A model generated the notes under the pieces. It was not told the origin of the DNA. It worked only from the letters and a program-made list of their open reading frames with translations, and ran no database searches. The translations under genes and the position numbers were made by a program. From Chelativorans sp. ZYF759 (GTDB lineage Bacteria; Pseudomonadota; Alphaproteobacteria; Rhizobiales; Rhizobiaceae), in assembly GCF_012911015.1 (NCBI RefSeq), contig NZ_WVVV01000001.1:124001-188000 (forward strand): a stretch of DNA of 64,000 nt, given 5' to 3'. Position 1 is the first letter of the stretch. Every line of letters begins with the position of its first letter. Below are positions 1 to 7,576 of the stretch, piece after piece.

Positions 1-1
1 C

Positions 2-2545
2 ACGCTGAAGATGCTGGCCGGGTCGTTTCTTGCCGTGCTGCTGCTCCAAAACGGCGTCCCGACATCGGAGGCAATCGAGCCGACGAAGATGTACCTGGCC
101 GTCTATGAGATGATCGTCGCTCCGGAGATCGCCCTCCTTCTGACGGTGCTCTTCGTCATCCTTTCGCAACTGAAGATCAACGTCACCAACGCCTATGCCG
201 GCTCGATCGCCTGGTCCAACTTCTTCTCCCGCCTGACGCACAGCCATCCGGGCCGGGTGGTCTGGCTGGTCTTCAACGTCGTCATTGCCCTGATGTTGAT
301 GGAGTTCGGTGTTTTCGGCGCCCTCGAGAGCACCTTGAGCTTCTACGGGCACGTCGCCACTGCCTGGATCGCCGCCATTACGGCGGATCTTGTCATCAAC
401 CGGCCACTGGGCCTGCGCCCGGCCCGGATGGAATTCCGGCGTGCGCATCTCTGCGACATCAATCCCGTGGGTACGGGCGGCACGCTCCTGGCCAGCGTTT
501 GCTCGCTGCTGATCTACATGGGACTGCTGGGAGAGACGGTCGCGGCGTTCTCCAGCTTCGTGGCACTCGGTATCCCCTTCGTCGCTTGCCCGCTAATCGC
601 CCATGCCACGAAGGGGCGCTACTATCTTTCCGGCCACCCGCCGATCGACGCGGGCAATGCGCACCCGGCCGAATGCGGATGCCACATCTGCGATCACGCA
701 TTCGATGCCGAGGACATGGTCTCCTGTCCGCACCACCGCGCATCAATCTGCTCGCTGTGCTGTGCGCTGGAATTGCGGTGCGACGACGCATGCCGGCCCG
801 ATGCCACGGTCCAGAGCCAGTATGCGCGCTTCGCTTCGGCCATCCTGCCGCCTAGTCTGGCGCGGTTTCATTCCTCCCGCTATGCACATTTCGCGGCCGT
901 CTTCGGCACCTTCATGCTTCTCGTGGGGATCATCCTGCTCCTCGTCTATCAACAGGCGATCCAGGCGGCGCCGGGCGACGACAGGACGCTCGCACAGTCG
1001 CTCGGCTTCGCCTTCGGGCTGATCGCCATGGTGGCGGGCGTGGTTGCCTGGCTCCAGACACTCGCGCGCGAAAGCCAGCAGCTCGCCAGCAGCGAGCGCG
1101 AGCGCCAGACGCGGCGTCTCATGGCCGAAATCCGCGCCCATCGCCGCACCGATGCCGAGCTGCAGCGGGCCAAGGAACGCGCCGAGGCAGCCAATGATGC
1201 CAAGCGCCGCTACGTCGCCGGAATGAGCCACGAGCTGCGCACGCCACTCAATGCCATTCTGGGCTATGCCCAGTTGCTGGAGCATGATCCAACGCTGCCG
1301 AGCCGACGCCGGCCGGCCCTGCAGGTGATCCGGCGTTCGTCGGAACACCTTGCCGATCTCATCGAAAGCCTGCTCGACATCTCCAAGATCGAGGCGGGCA
1401 AGCTGGAGATCCACCGCGCGGAATGCGGCCTGCGCGACCTGATCGAGCAACTGGTGGCGACGTTCGAGATGGAAGCGCGCGATCGCGGCATAACGTTTCA
1501 TCTCTCCATCGATCCACGGGTCCCGAGCGTCGTCTATGCCGATGCGCGCCGTCTGCGGCAGATCCTGATGAACCTGCTCTCAAATGCAGTCCGCTATACG
1601 CAGGCAGGTCATGTCCGCTTCGCGGTCGCCTATCGCAACGAAGTCGCTACTTTCGTCGTCGAGGACACAGGCGTCGGCATCCCCGCGGAGGCTCACGCGC
1701 GAATTTTCGAGCCGTTCGTGCGCCTGCAGGAAGGCAGTCGCGCTGTGCCCGGCACCGGCCTGGGCCTGACCATTTCCAAGCTTCTGGTCGAGATTCTGGG
1801 TGGTGACCTCGCCTTCGACAGCGAGCCTGGCCAGGGTTCCACCTTTCGCGTCCGCCTGATGCTGCCGCGCGTCGACCAGGCAACGCCCGTCAAGGTGATG
1901 CGGCGCATCTACGGCTACAAGGGCCGCAGGCGCACGATCATGATCGTTGACGACAACGCCGAACACCGAACCCTTCTGGAAGACGCGCTGCGCCCGGTCG
2001 GCTTTGACCTCGTGCTGGCGGAGAACGGAGAGGCGGCGCTCAGCGTCGTGAACGCCGTGTCGCCCGATCTGGTGCTGATTGACATCGCCATGCCGGGTAT
2101 GAGCGGCTGGACCCTGGCCGGCAAGTTGCGGCACGAACACAGTCTTCCCGCCCCCATCGTCATGGTTTCCGCGCATGCGGCCGAACAGCACGCCGTTCTG
2201 GCGCAGAGCCAGGATGTGCCGGGACATCACGATGATTTCCTCGCCAAACCCGTCGACATCGACATGCTGTTCTCGCGCATCGAACGGCTCTTGAAACTGG
2301 AGTGGGTTCTCGATGCGCAGCCACATCAGGGCGGCGAGCTGGCGAGCCTTATCAAGGCCGATCTCTCCGCTTTGGCCAACGCTCTCGCCATCGGCCACGT
2401 GCGCGGCGTGGATGCCGCGCTGACCCAGATCGAGGGCGACGATCCGAATGTCTCCATCTTCGTGACGGAGGCGCGTCGCAGGCTGGATCGACTCGATCTC
2501 GCGGGCATCGAGCTCTTGATGGAGAATGTGCGTGATGATGGCTGA
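2..2545 (+). CDS. Hybrid sensor histidine kinase/response regulator with a transporter-like membrane domain (5' partial)
   Basis: The reading frame is already open at base 2, so the true start is probably outside the window; residue numbers here count from the first ATG at 11. Residues 1-350 are hydrophobic with about seven membrane segments. The stretch around residues 57-100 (NAYAGS, WSNFFSRLTH, PGRVVW) recalls NCS1-type purine/cytosine permeases. A Cys/His-rich loop (CGCHIC, SCPHH, CSLCC) follows at 222-261. A coiled coil leads to a HisKA domain with the phospho-accepting His407 in the HELRTP box. The HATPase domain has N, G1 and G2 boxes near 521-590, and a receiver domain spans about 642-765 with Asp691 and the KP switch lysine near 746. 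The kinase and its downstream regulator share an operon. The signal sensed is unknown. The kinase call is firm; the permease resemblance is from memory of the family. Confidence 0.9.
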   Translation, partial: TLKMLAGSFLAVLLLQNGVPTSEAIEPTKMYLAVYEMIVAPEIALLLTVLFVILSQLKINVTNAYAGSIAWSNFFSRLTHSHPGRVVWLVFNVVIALMLMEFGVFGALESTLSFYGHVATAWIAAITADLVINRPLGLRPARMEFRRAHLCDINPVGTGGTLLASVCSLLIYMGLLGETVAAFSSFVALGIPFVACPLIAHATKGRYYLSGHPPIDAGNAHPAECGCHICDHAFDAEDMVSCPHHRASICSLCCALELRCDDACRPDATVQSQYARFASAILPPSLARFHSSRYAHFAAVFGTFMLLVGIILLLVYQQAIQAAPGDDRTLAQSLGFAFGLIAMVAGVVAWLQTLARESQQLASSERERQTRRLMAEIRAHRRTDAELQRAKERAEAANDAKRRYVAGMSHELRTPLNAILGYAQLLEHDPTLPSRRRPALQVIRRSSEHLADLIESLLDISKIEAGKLEIHRAECGLRDLIEQLVATFEMEARDRGITFHLSIDPRVPSVVYADARRLRQILMNLLSNAVRYTQAGHVRFAVAYRNEVATFVVEDTGVGIPAEAHARIFEPFVRLQEGSRAVPGTGLGLTISKLLVEILGGDLAFDSEPGQGSTFRVRLMLPRVDQATPVKVMRRIYGYKGRRRTIMIVDDNAEHRTLLEDALRPVGFDLVLAENGEAALSVVNAVSPDLVLIDIAMPGMSGWTLAGKLRHEHSLPAPIVMVSAHAAEQHAVLAQSQDVPGHHDDFLAKPVDIDMLFSRIERLLKLEWVLDAQPHQGGELASLIKADLSALANALAIGHVRGVDAALTQIEGDDPNVSIFVTEARRRLDRLDLAGIELLMENVRDDG

Positions 2546-3467
2546 ACCTCTCAAGGGACGCGACATCGTGCTCGTGGTGGACGACAATCCCGAAACGCTG
2601 AGTTTGCTGATCGAGGCCATCGAGTCGGCCGGCATGACGGCACTGGTGGCCCGCGATGGCGACACGGCCCTGACACTGGTGGGCCGCATCCAGCCCGACA
2701 TCGTCCTTCTCGATGCCGTCATGCCGGGCATGAGCGGATTCGAAGCCTGCCGGCGCCTGAAGTCGCGGCCTGCGGTCGCCGCCGTCCCGGTGATCTTCAT
2801 GACCGGGCTTTCGGAAAGCGACCACGTGCTCGAAGGCCTGCGCGCCGGCGGCGTGGACTATCTGACCAAGCCGATCAATCCAGATGAACTGGTCGCCCGC
2901 ATCGCCATACACATCGCCAATGCGCGCATGGTCGAGGATGCCAGGCATGCCCTCGACGCCACCGGCCAGTCGATCCTCGCGCTGCGCAACGATGGTTCGC
3001 TCTCATGGGCGTCGCCCGGTGCCACACTCGCCCTTGAAACGGCATTTGCGGGCACGGTGGCGGAAACTCTGGAGAGCAAGTCCTCCGTCCGGCTGTGGGT
3101 CGAGCAGATGCGCTCCAGCGCTGTGTCGCAAGCCACGGAGCTCACGCTCGGCGAGCCTGGCAACCGGTGCGTGAAGCTGAGCATGGTCGGGCGTTCGGCG
3201 GCCGGCGACCTCCTGGTGCGTGCCGCACCCTGCGACATCGAAAACCCGGAAGCCAAGCTGAGCCGCGAACTGGGACTCTCACTGCGGGAAGGTGAAGTGC
3301 TCTACTGGCTCTGCCAGGGCAAAACCAACAGGGACATTGCCCAGATCCTCGATCTCAGCCCGCGCACGGTGATGAAACATGTGGAGCAATTGTTTGCGAA
3401 ACTGCAGGTCGAGAACCGGACCGCGGCCGCGTCAATCGGGCTGCGCGTGCTGATGCGCATAGTCTAG
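2535..3467 (+). CDS. Response regulator, receiver plus LuxR-type DNA-binding domain
   Basis: Start codons occur at 2526, 2535 and 2538. A GGAG at 2521-2524 fits 2535 or 2538 and is too close to 2526, so 2535 is chosen; the gene overlaps the end of the kinase gene. The receiver domain covers about residues 9-125 with the acidic pair Asp16-Asp17, phosphoacceptor Asp60 in LLDAVMPG, and the switch lysine in LTKPI. A middle region of about 110 residues lacks a motif I recognise. The C-terminal 60 residues are a LuxR/GerE helix-turn-helix (LSLREGEVLYWL, KTNRDIAQILDLSPRTV). It most likely receives phosphate from the preceding hybrid kinase and acts as a cytoplasmic transcription factor. The target promoter is not known; the oxidase operon about 1 kb downstream on the same strand is a possible but unproven target. 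Confidence 0.9.
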   Translation: MMAEPLKGRDIVLVVDDNPETLSLLIEAIESAGMTALVARDGDTALTLVGRIQPDIVLLDAVMPGMSGFEACRRLKSRPAVAAVPVIFMTGLSESDHVLEGLRAGGVDYLTKPINPDELVARIAIHIANARMVEDARHALDATGQSILALRNDGSLSWASPGATLALETAFAGTVAETLESKSSVRLWVEQMRSSAVSQATELTLGEPGNRCVKLSMVGRSAAGDLLVRAAPCDIENPEAKLSRELGLSLREGEVLYWLCQGKTNRDIAQILDLSPRTVMKHVEQLFAKLQVENRTAAASIGLRVLMRIV

Positions 3468-4542
3468 GTTGGGATTGCAGCCATCTATTCGGCGCGGCAA
3501 ACCGGACCGTCAGGCTCCAGCTCCGGTGACTTCGACGCTGAATCAATATTGTGACCGACTGACGACGGAGGAGCTCATCGATACTCGACAGCCATGCGGC
3601 CAGGGCCTGGAGGAGGGAAGGCTGAATATGATGATGCCTGGGGTCCCGATACCAGCCGTTCCATCTTCCTGGCGTAATACCTGAATGCGGTCATCTGCGA
3701 AGGTGATGAGATCTGCCGCCGTGCCCCATCGGGCTTGCTCCCAATCCAGGGATGGGCGTGATCAATGCATACGACACTGCCAAAGCCTTTGCCGTGGCCC
3801 CGCCGTGCTCGAACGTTCCCCCGGGCAATACGGGAGATCAGAGACTTCACCGTCACGCAGCAGAAGAGGAGGCATCGGCCGCGGGGCCGTCCGACACCTC
3901 CGAGCCTTAGCCTAACGCAATGCGTAGTAGTGGAACATCGTGTGGTCCGGGTCCTTGAACCGCTGCGCCGTACCCACGACTACCGTGCGCGTGAGCCAGT
4001 CGTGGGGCCCGATCGGGCAGTCGAAATAGGGCGTGCAGCGGAAGTAGGACGGAACGTCTGGTCCCCAACGGAATGGCCGGTCCTCCTCGGGCGCCTGCTA
4101 AACTGCGGAGGATCGATCGCGAAGAAGAGAGCGAACCATGAGCACTTTCCTTTTGGGCGCGCAGACCTTGGCTAGACGCCCTGCCGCCTGGTTGGACTTG
4201 ATGAAGAGGACGCGGTGCTGTTGCGGCGTACGATCCGGAGGAACGATTGCTGGAGACGATGGAGAAAGGGCGCCGAAAGTGCGGCGACTGGTTCCAACCG
4301 AGACCTTCAACCCAAGCTACGCAATGAACTTCTCGCCTCGTCATGCAAATTGTTCTTAAGTCGATGAATATTTCCATCAAATTCGAGTATCTAGCGCCAG
4401 TAGATAGCTTGGAATTTTTTCACTTTTTATTTTCCTAAGGGACGCATGAGAGCATGACACTTTCGGGTTTTTCTTATAGGCAGGATTGGTGATGGGCTGC
4501 CTTCCCCGCTTAGGAGGAAGGCGATTGCCTTTTGGAGATTTC
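3468..4542 (+). other. Gene-poor region, about 1.1 kb
   Basis: No reading frame here has a good start, ribosome site and recognisable family. The right-hand part (about 4320-4480) is clearly more AT-rich than the surrounding DNA, with T-runs near 4410-4432, and probably holds the promoter of the oxidase operon; I could not fix -35/-10 boxes with confidence. A GGAGGAAG at 4513-4520 and a GGAG at 4534-4537 precede the operon's first gene. The left part contains a minus-strand stretch that reads like a gene remnant, listed separately. The region may be a decayed insertion or old gene junction. Confidence 0.5.
3912..4097 (-). pseudogene. Possible remnant of a protein-coding gene (C-terminal fragment)
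   Basis: Reading minus-strand codons from 4097 to a stop at 3912-3914 gives about 61 residues of protein-like composition, rich in aromatic and charged residues (RPFRWGPDVPSYFRC near the start, DWLTRTVVVGTAQRF in the middle, a terminal FHYYALR). There is no start codon, and an in-frame TAG lies directly upstream at 4098-4100. I do not recognise the family. It could be the decayed 3' end of a gene or simply a chance open stretch in GC-rich DNA. Confidence 0.2.
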
Positions 4543-6078
4543 ATGCCCGCCATATCCCGCCGAGACGTCCTCAAAAGTACTGCCGCGTTGGGTCTGGGAG
4601 GCATCCTGGGTGGAATCGGTTGGGGCATTGTTGGCGCACGCGCCACAGTTCACCAAGATCAAGCTTCGCCGCTCGGCATTGCCGACGATCTCGCCAATCC
4701 TGCCGAACTCCATTCCGTGGACGGACGTCTGCACGCCGACCTTTATATGAGTATAAGCGACCAGACTTTGCCAAGCGGTCCTGCGCAACTGCGGATTTTC
4801 AATGACACCCTGCCCGCGCCGACCCTTCGGCTCCAGCCGGGCGATACGCTGGAAGTGGCGTTCGAGAACCGCATGCCGCCCAATCCCGACCGCCGGGACA
4901 TCACGGTCAATGTGCCCAATCGCTTCAACACCACCAACATCCACTATCATGGCTTCCATGTCAGCCCGCTGGGCAACAGCGACAATGTCTATCTCGAGAT
5001 CGAGCCCGGCCAGCGATTCAATTATGTGGTGCAGCTGCCGCAGGACCATCCAGCCGGCTCCTACTGGTATCATCCGCATCGTCACGGCTCCGTCTCGGCA
5101 CAGGTCGCTTCGGGTGCGGCCGGGATGGCCATCATCGGCGGCGCGCTCGACGAGGTGCCGGAAATCGCCGCGGCGGTCGAGCGCATCCTCGTGCTCCAGG
5201 CCCCGGTTCCCGGCATCGACGGTGTACTCGATGACGAAGAGCCGATCTGGGCGCTGACGGCCGAGCGGGACTTCCTCGTCAACGGCCAGTTTCGACCGCG
5301 CATCTACATCCGCCAGGGCGAGGTTCAGCATTGGCGCGTTCTGCATGCCGGCGACGCGCAGTTCCTGCCGCTGCGGGCCGACGGGCTGGAGATCTACGAG
5401 GTGGGCCGCGATGGCAATCCGCTGCAAAGCGCCCAACTGACCGAACTCATCGATCTGGCTCCGGGCAACCGCGCCGACCTCCTGGTCAAGGCAGGAGAGC
5501 TGGGCCACTACACGCTCTTGCGGCCGGCCTTCAATCAGGGCACCCAGGCGATGCTCGAATTCGTGATGGCCGACATTTTCGTCATCGCCGCCGACGATCC
5601 GCGGGTTGCACCGGGCATCGACTTCGGCACGGAAATCCCCACGGGAGAGCTTCCGGACAACGACATCCTCGTCGACATCGAGGATGACGAGATCACCGGG
5701 CACCGCACCTTCGTGCTCGGCGTGTCGGACGTGAAAGGCTACTTTCACGACACGCTCTTCACGATCAACGATCAGTCATTCGATCCCGGCCGCGACGACG
5801 TGGTGACGAAGCTTGGGGCCGTGGAAGAATGGACGCTGGTCAATACGACCCCGTTCCCCCATCCGCTCCACATTCACGTGAACCCGTTCCAACTGGTTGA
5901 GATCAACGGCGAACCAGCACCCGGCAAGCCATGGCTCGACACTGTTCCTGTGCCAGCCGCGGGATCGGTGAAGTTTCGCACCCGCTTCCTCGATTTCCCG
6001 GGACGGTTCGTCATGCACTGCCACATCCTTCCGCACGAGGACACCGGCATGATGATCAACATCAACATCCAGGCCTGA
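4543..6078 (+). CDS. Periplasmic multicopper oxidase, Tat-exported
   Basis: The ATG at 4543 gives a twin-arginine signal (SRRDVLKS, then a Gly/Ala-rich hydrophobic core), and GGAG at 4534-4537 serves it; an upstream ATG at 4486 would spoil the signal peptide. All four copper-binding motifs are intact: HYHGFH and WYHPHRHG in the first cupredoxin domain, HPLHIHVNPF and MHCHILPHEDTGMM in the last. Type 1, 2 and 3 copper sites should therefore be complete, so the enzyme can couple one-electron oxidation of a donor to four-electron reduction of oxygen. About 511 residues is normal for a three-domain laccase/FtsP-like oxidase. It starts an operon with a cytochrome c and a GMC dehydrogenase, so it could act as their oxygen-reducing end (inference) or oxidise a metal or phenol independently. 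Confidence 0.93.
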   Translation: MPAISRRDVLKSTAALGLGGILGGIGWGIVGARATVHQDQASPLGIADDLANPAELHSVDGRLHADLYMSISDQTLPSGPAQLRIFNDTLPAPTLRLQPGDTLEVAFENRMPPNPDRRDITVNVPNRFNTTNIHYHGFHVSPLGNSDNVYLEIEPGQRFNYVVQLPQDHPAGSYWYHPHRHGSVSAQVASGAAGMAIIGGALDEVPEIAAAVERILVLQAPVPGIDGVLDDEEPIWALTAERDFLVNGQFRPRIYIRQGEVQHWRVLHAGDAQFLPLRADGLEIYEVGRDGNPLQSAQLTELIDLAPGNRADLLVKAGELGHYTLLRPAFNQGTQAMLEFVMADIFVIAADDPRVAPGIDFGTEIPTGELPDNDILVDIEDDEITGHRTFVLGVSDVKGYFHDTLFTINDQSFDPGRDDVVTKLGAVEEWTLVNTTPFPHPLHIHVNPFQLVEINGEPAPGKPWLDTVPVPAAGSVKFRTRFLDFPGRFVMHCHILPHEDTGMMININIQA

Positions 6079-6081
6079 GGG

Positions 6082-6426
6082 ATGCGCACCCTCCTTCACC
6101 GGACAGCGCTTGCCACCGGGTTGGCAATCTTGGCCACCGTCGCGCATGCGCAGCAGCCGCCCGAACCGTCCGTTCCAGCCGGTCTGGGTGGCGACATGCC
6201 GGCGGCCGCCTCGTCCTGTCTTTCCTGTCACGGGGTGGATGGTCGTCCCGTTCTCATCGACGTGCCCATCATCGCGGGCCAGCAGCCGATTTACCTGCGC
6301 AATGCGCTTCGTGCCTACAGGTCGGGCACCCGCACGGGCGGCCAGGCGCTGGTCATGCAGGAGATCGTCAAGACGCTGAGCGACGATGACATGGATGCGC
6401 TGGCAAGCTGGTTCGGAGGACAATGA
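6082..6426 (+). CDS. Small secreted c-type cytochrome, one haem
   Basis: The start codon lies three bases after the oxidase stop. Residues 1-23 form a Sec signal peptide ending AHA. A single haem-binding motif, Cys46-Leu-Ser-Cys49-His50, follows, with a likely axial Met near residue 93 (ALVMQ). The 114-residue length and the pattern PIIAGQQPIYL ... LSDDDMDALASWF match class I cytochromes of the cytochrome c553/FccA kind. It probably carries electrons in the periplasm between the GMC dehydrogenase encoded downstream and either the multicopper oxidase or a membrane oxidase. Related sorbitol, fructose and gluconate dehydrogenases normally carry a much larger three-haem cytochrome subunit, which is absent here. 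Confidence 0.92.
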   Translation: MRTLLHRTALATGLAILATVAHAQQPPEPSVPAGLGGDMPAAASSCLSCHGVDGRPVLIDVPIIAGQQPIYLRNALRAYRSGTRTGGQALVMQEIVKTLSDDDMDALASWFGGQ

Positions 6427-7118
6427 CGATGATCAGACCGATGATGGCGGCACTGGTTTCACTGGTGCTCGTGGTTTCTCCCGTTGCTGCGGATCAGCTG
6501 ATCTACCTGACCGACGAGGAGGGCGAGCGCCTCTTCATGCAGGCCGAGGAGCGGTCTGACTACTTCCCGCTCGCAAGCTATCTCGAGACCGAGCAGATAC
6601 TCACCTTCTGCGGTCCGGCCACGATCGCGGCCGTTCTCAACAGCCTCGGCACCGAGCGCCCTTCGCCGGTCCGCCTGTTCCCGTGGACCTTGTGGACGCA
6701 GGATACGGTCTTCACGCCCGAGAACCAGAACGTGAAGCCCTATGCGGTCGTGGAGCACGAAGGCTTGCTGCTCGACGAACTGACGGCGTTCTTCCGCAAT
6801 CTCGGCGTGACCGCCGACTATCAGCATGCCGACGAGTTCGACGTCGACGGGCTGCGCGAGATCGTCAGGGAGGTCCTGGCCGACCCCGACCAGCGCCTCG
6901 TCGCAAACTATTCGCGTGTGCCGATCAACCAGAAGGGCGGCGGCCATATCTCGCCGGTGGCCGCCTACGACGCGGAGAGCGACCGAGTGCTGATCCTCGA
7001 TGTCGCGCGGTACAAATACCCTCCCGTCTGGATCACCGTCAGCGATCTGCACGGGGCCATGAGCGCCATAGACCCCGATTCCAATTCCGTCCGCGGTCTG
7101 GTGGTGGTCACGAAATGA
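6423..7118 (+). CDS. Secreted phytochelatin synthase-like cysteine peptidase
   Basis: Starts in an ATGA overlap with the cytochrome stop. Residues 1-23 form a signal peptide. The rest matches the papain-like catalytic domain of phytochelatin synthases. The nucleophile is Cys63 in TFCGPATIAAVLNSL, His175 lies in GGGHISPVAAYD, and Asp193 in ILDVARYKYPPVW. The triad order and the 18-residue His-Asp spacing equal those of the plant enzyme. At 231 residues there is only the catalytic half, as in cyanobacterial short forms, which act mainly as glutathione gamma-Glu-Cys hydrolases (family knowledge). A periplasmic location inside a dehydrogenase operon is unusual. It may process glutathione or another gamma-glutamyl/Gly thiol peptide, or mature a partner protein; the substrate is not indicated by sequence. 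Confidence 0.9.
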   Translation: MTMIRPMMAALVSLVLVVSPVAADQLIYLTDEEGERLFMQAEERSDYFPLASYLETEQILTFCGPATIAAVLNSLGTERPSPVRLFPWTLWTQDTVFTPENQNVKPYAVVEHEGLLLDELTAFFRNLGVTADYQHADEFDVDGLREIVREVLADPDQRLVANYSRVPINQKGGGHISPVAAYDAESDRVLILDVARYKYPPVWITVSDLHGAMSAIDPDSNSVRGLVVVTK

Positions 7119-7576
7119 CGATCAGCCGGCGCACCTTTCTCGGCGCCCTTGCAGTTCCGCTCCTGCCGGGCTTTGCATCCGCGCAGACGCTGGGCGGGCA
7201 GGAGGCGCGCTTTGCATCCATCCTGCATCAGATCGCCGGCATCCCGGACCTCTCGCCCCTTCTGATCCGGGCAGCCGAAAGCGAACTGACTGAAACCTAC
7301 GGTGTGCAGGCCCGCTCCGGACTCGTCCGCGCGCTGGGGACCGGTCCGCTGGCGGACCGTCTGGCGCTGGCCGATGCAGGCGTTCAGGAGCAGGTACGCT
7401 TCCTCGCAAGACTTCTCTACACAGGCGAAGTCACGCGCGACGGTGTCACGAAGGCGATCTACTATCCGTGGTGCGTCGCCTGGAGATCGCTCACCTTCGC
7501 CACGGCCCCGGGCCTGTGCAGTGGCCCCGCCTTCGGCCACTGGGCCGAAGCGCCGGGAACGGAAGCGCGCCTATGA
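7115..7576 (+). CDS. Tat-exported small subunit of a GMC-type dehydrogenase (sorbitol dehydrogenase small-subunit-like)
   Basis: The ATGA overlap with the preceding gene fixes the start at 7115 and gives a twin-arginine signal (SRRTFLGALAVPLLPG, cleavage after AQ near residue 24). The mature protein is about 130 residues and mostly helical, with SPLLIRAAESEL in the middle and a C-terminal IYYPWCVAWRSLTF. This size, the Tat signal and its position just before the FAD subunit match the hitch-hiker (gamma/small) subunits of bacterial FAD-dependent glucose, sorbitol and fructose dehydrogenases, which are needed to export and mature the catalytic subunit. The next gene starts in another ATGA overlap. 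The family assignment relies on length, signal and neighbour more than on a diagnostic motif. Confidence 0.78.
   Translation: MTISRRTFLGALAVPLLPGFASAQTLGGQEARFASILHQIAGIPDLSPLLIRAAESELTETYGVQARSGLVRALGTGPLADRLALADAGVQEQVRFLARLLYTGEVTRDGVTKAIYYPWCVAWRSLTFATAPGLCSGPAFGHWAEAPGTEARL

Noticed and set aside
4098-4310. Minus-strand frame of 70 codons before the oxidase operon
   Set aside because: No ribosome site, no motif, and composition unlike the neighbouring genes.
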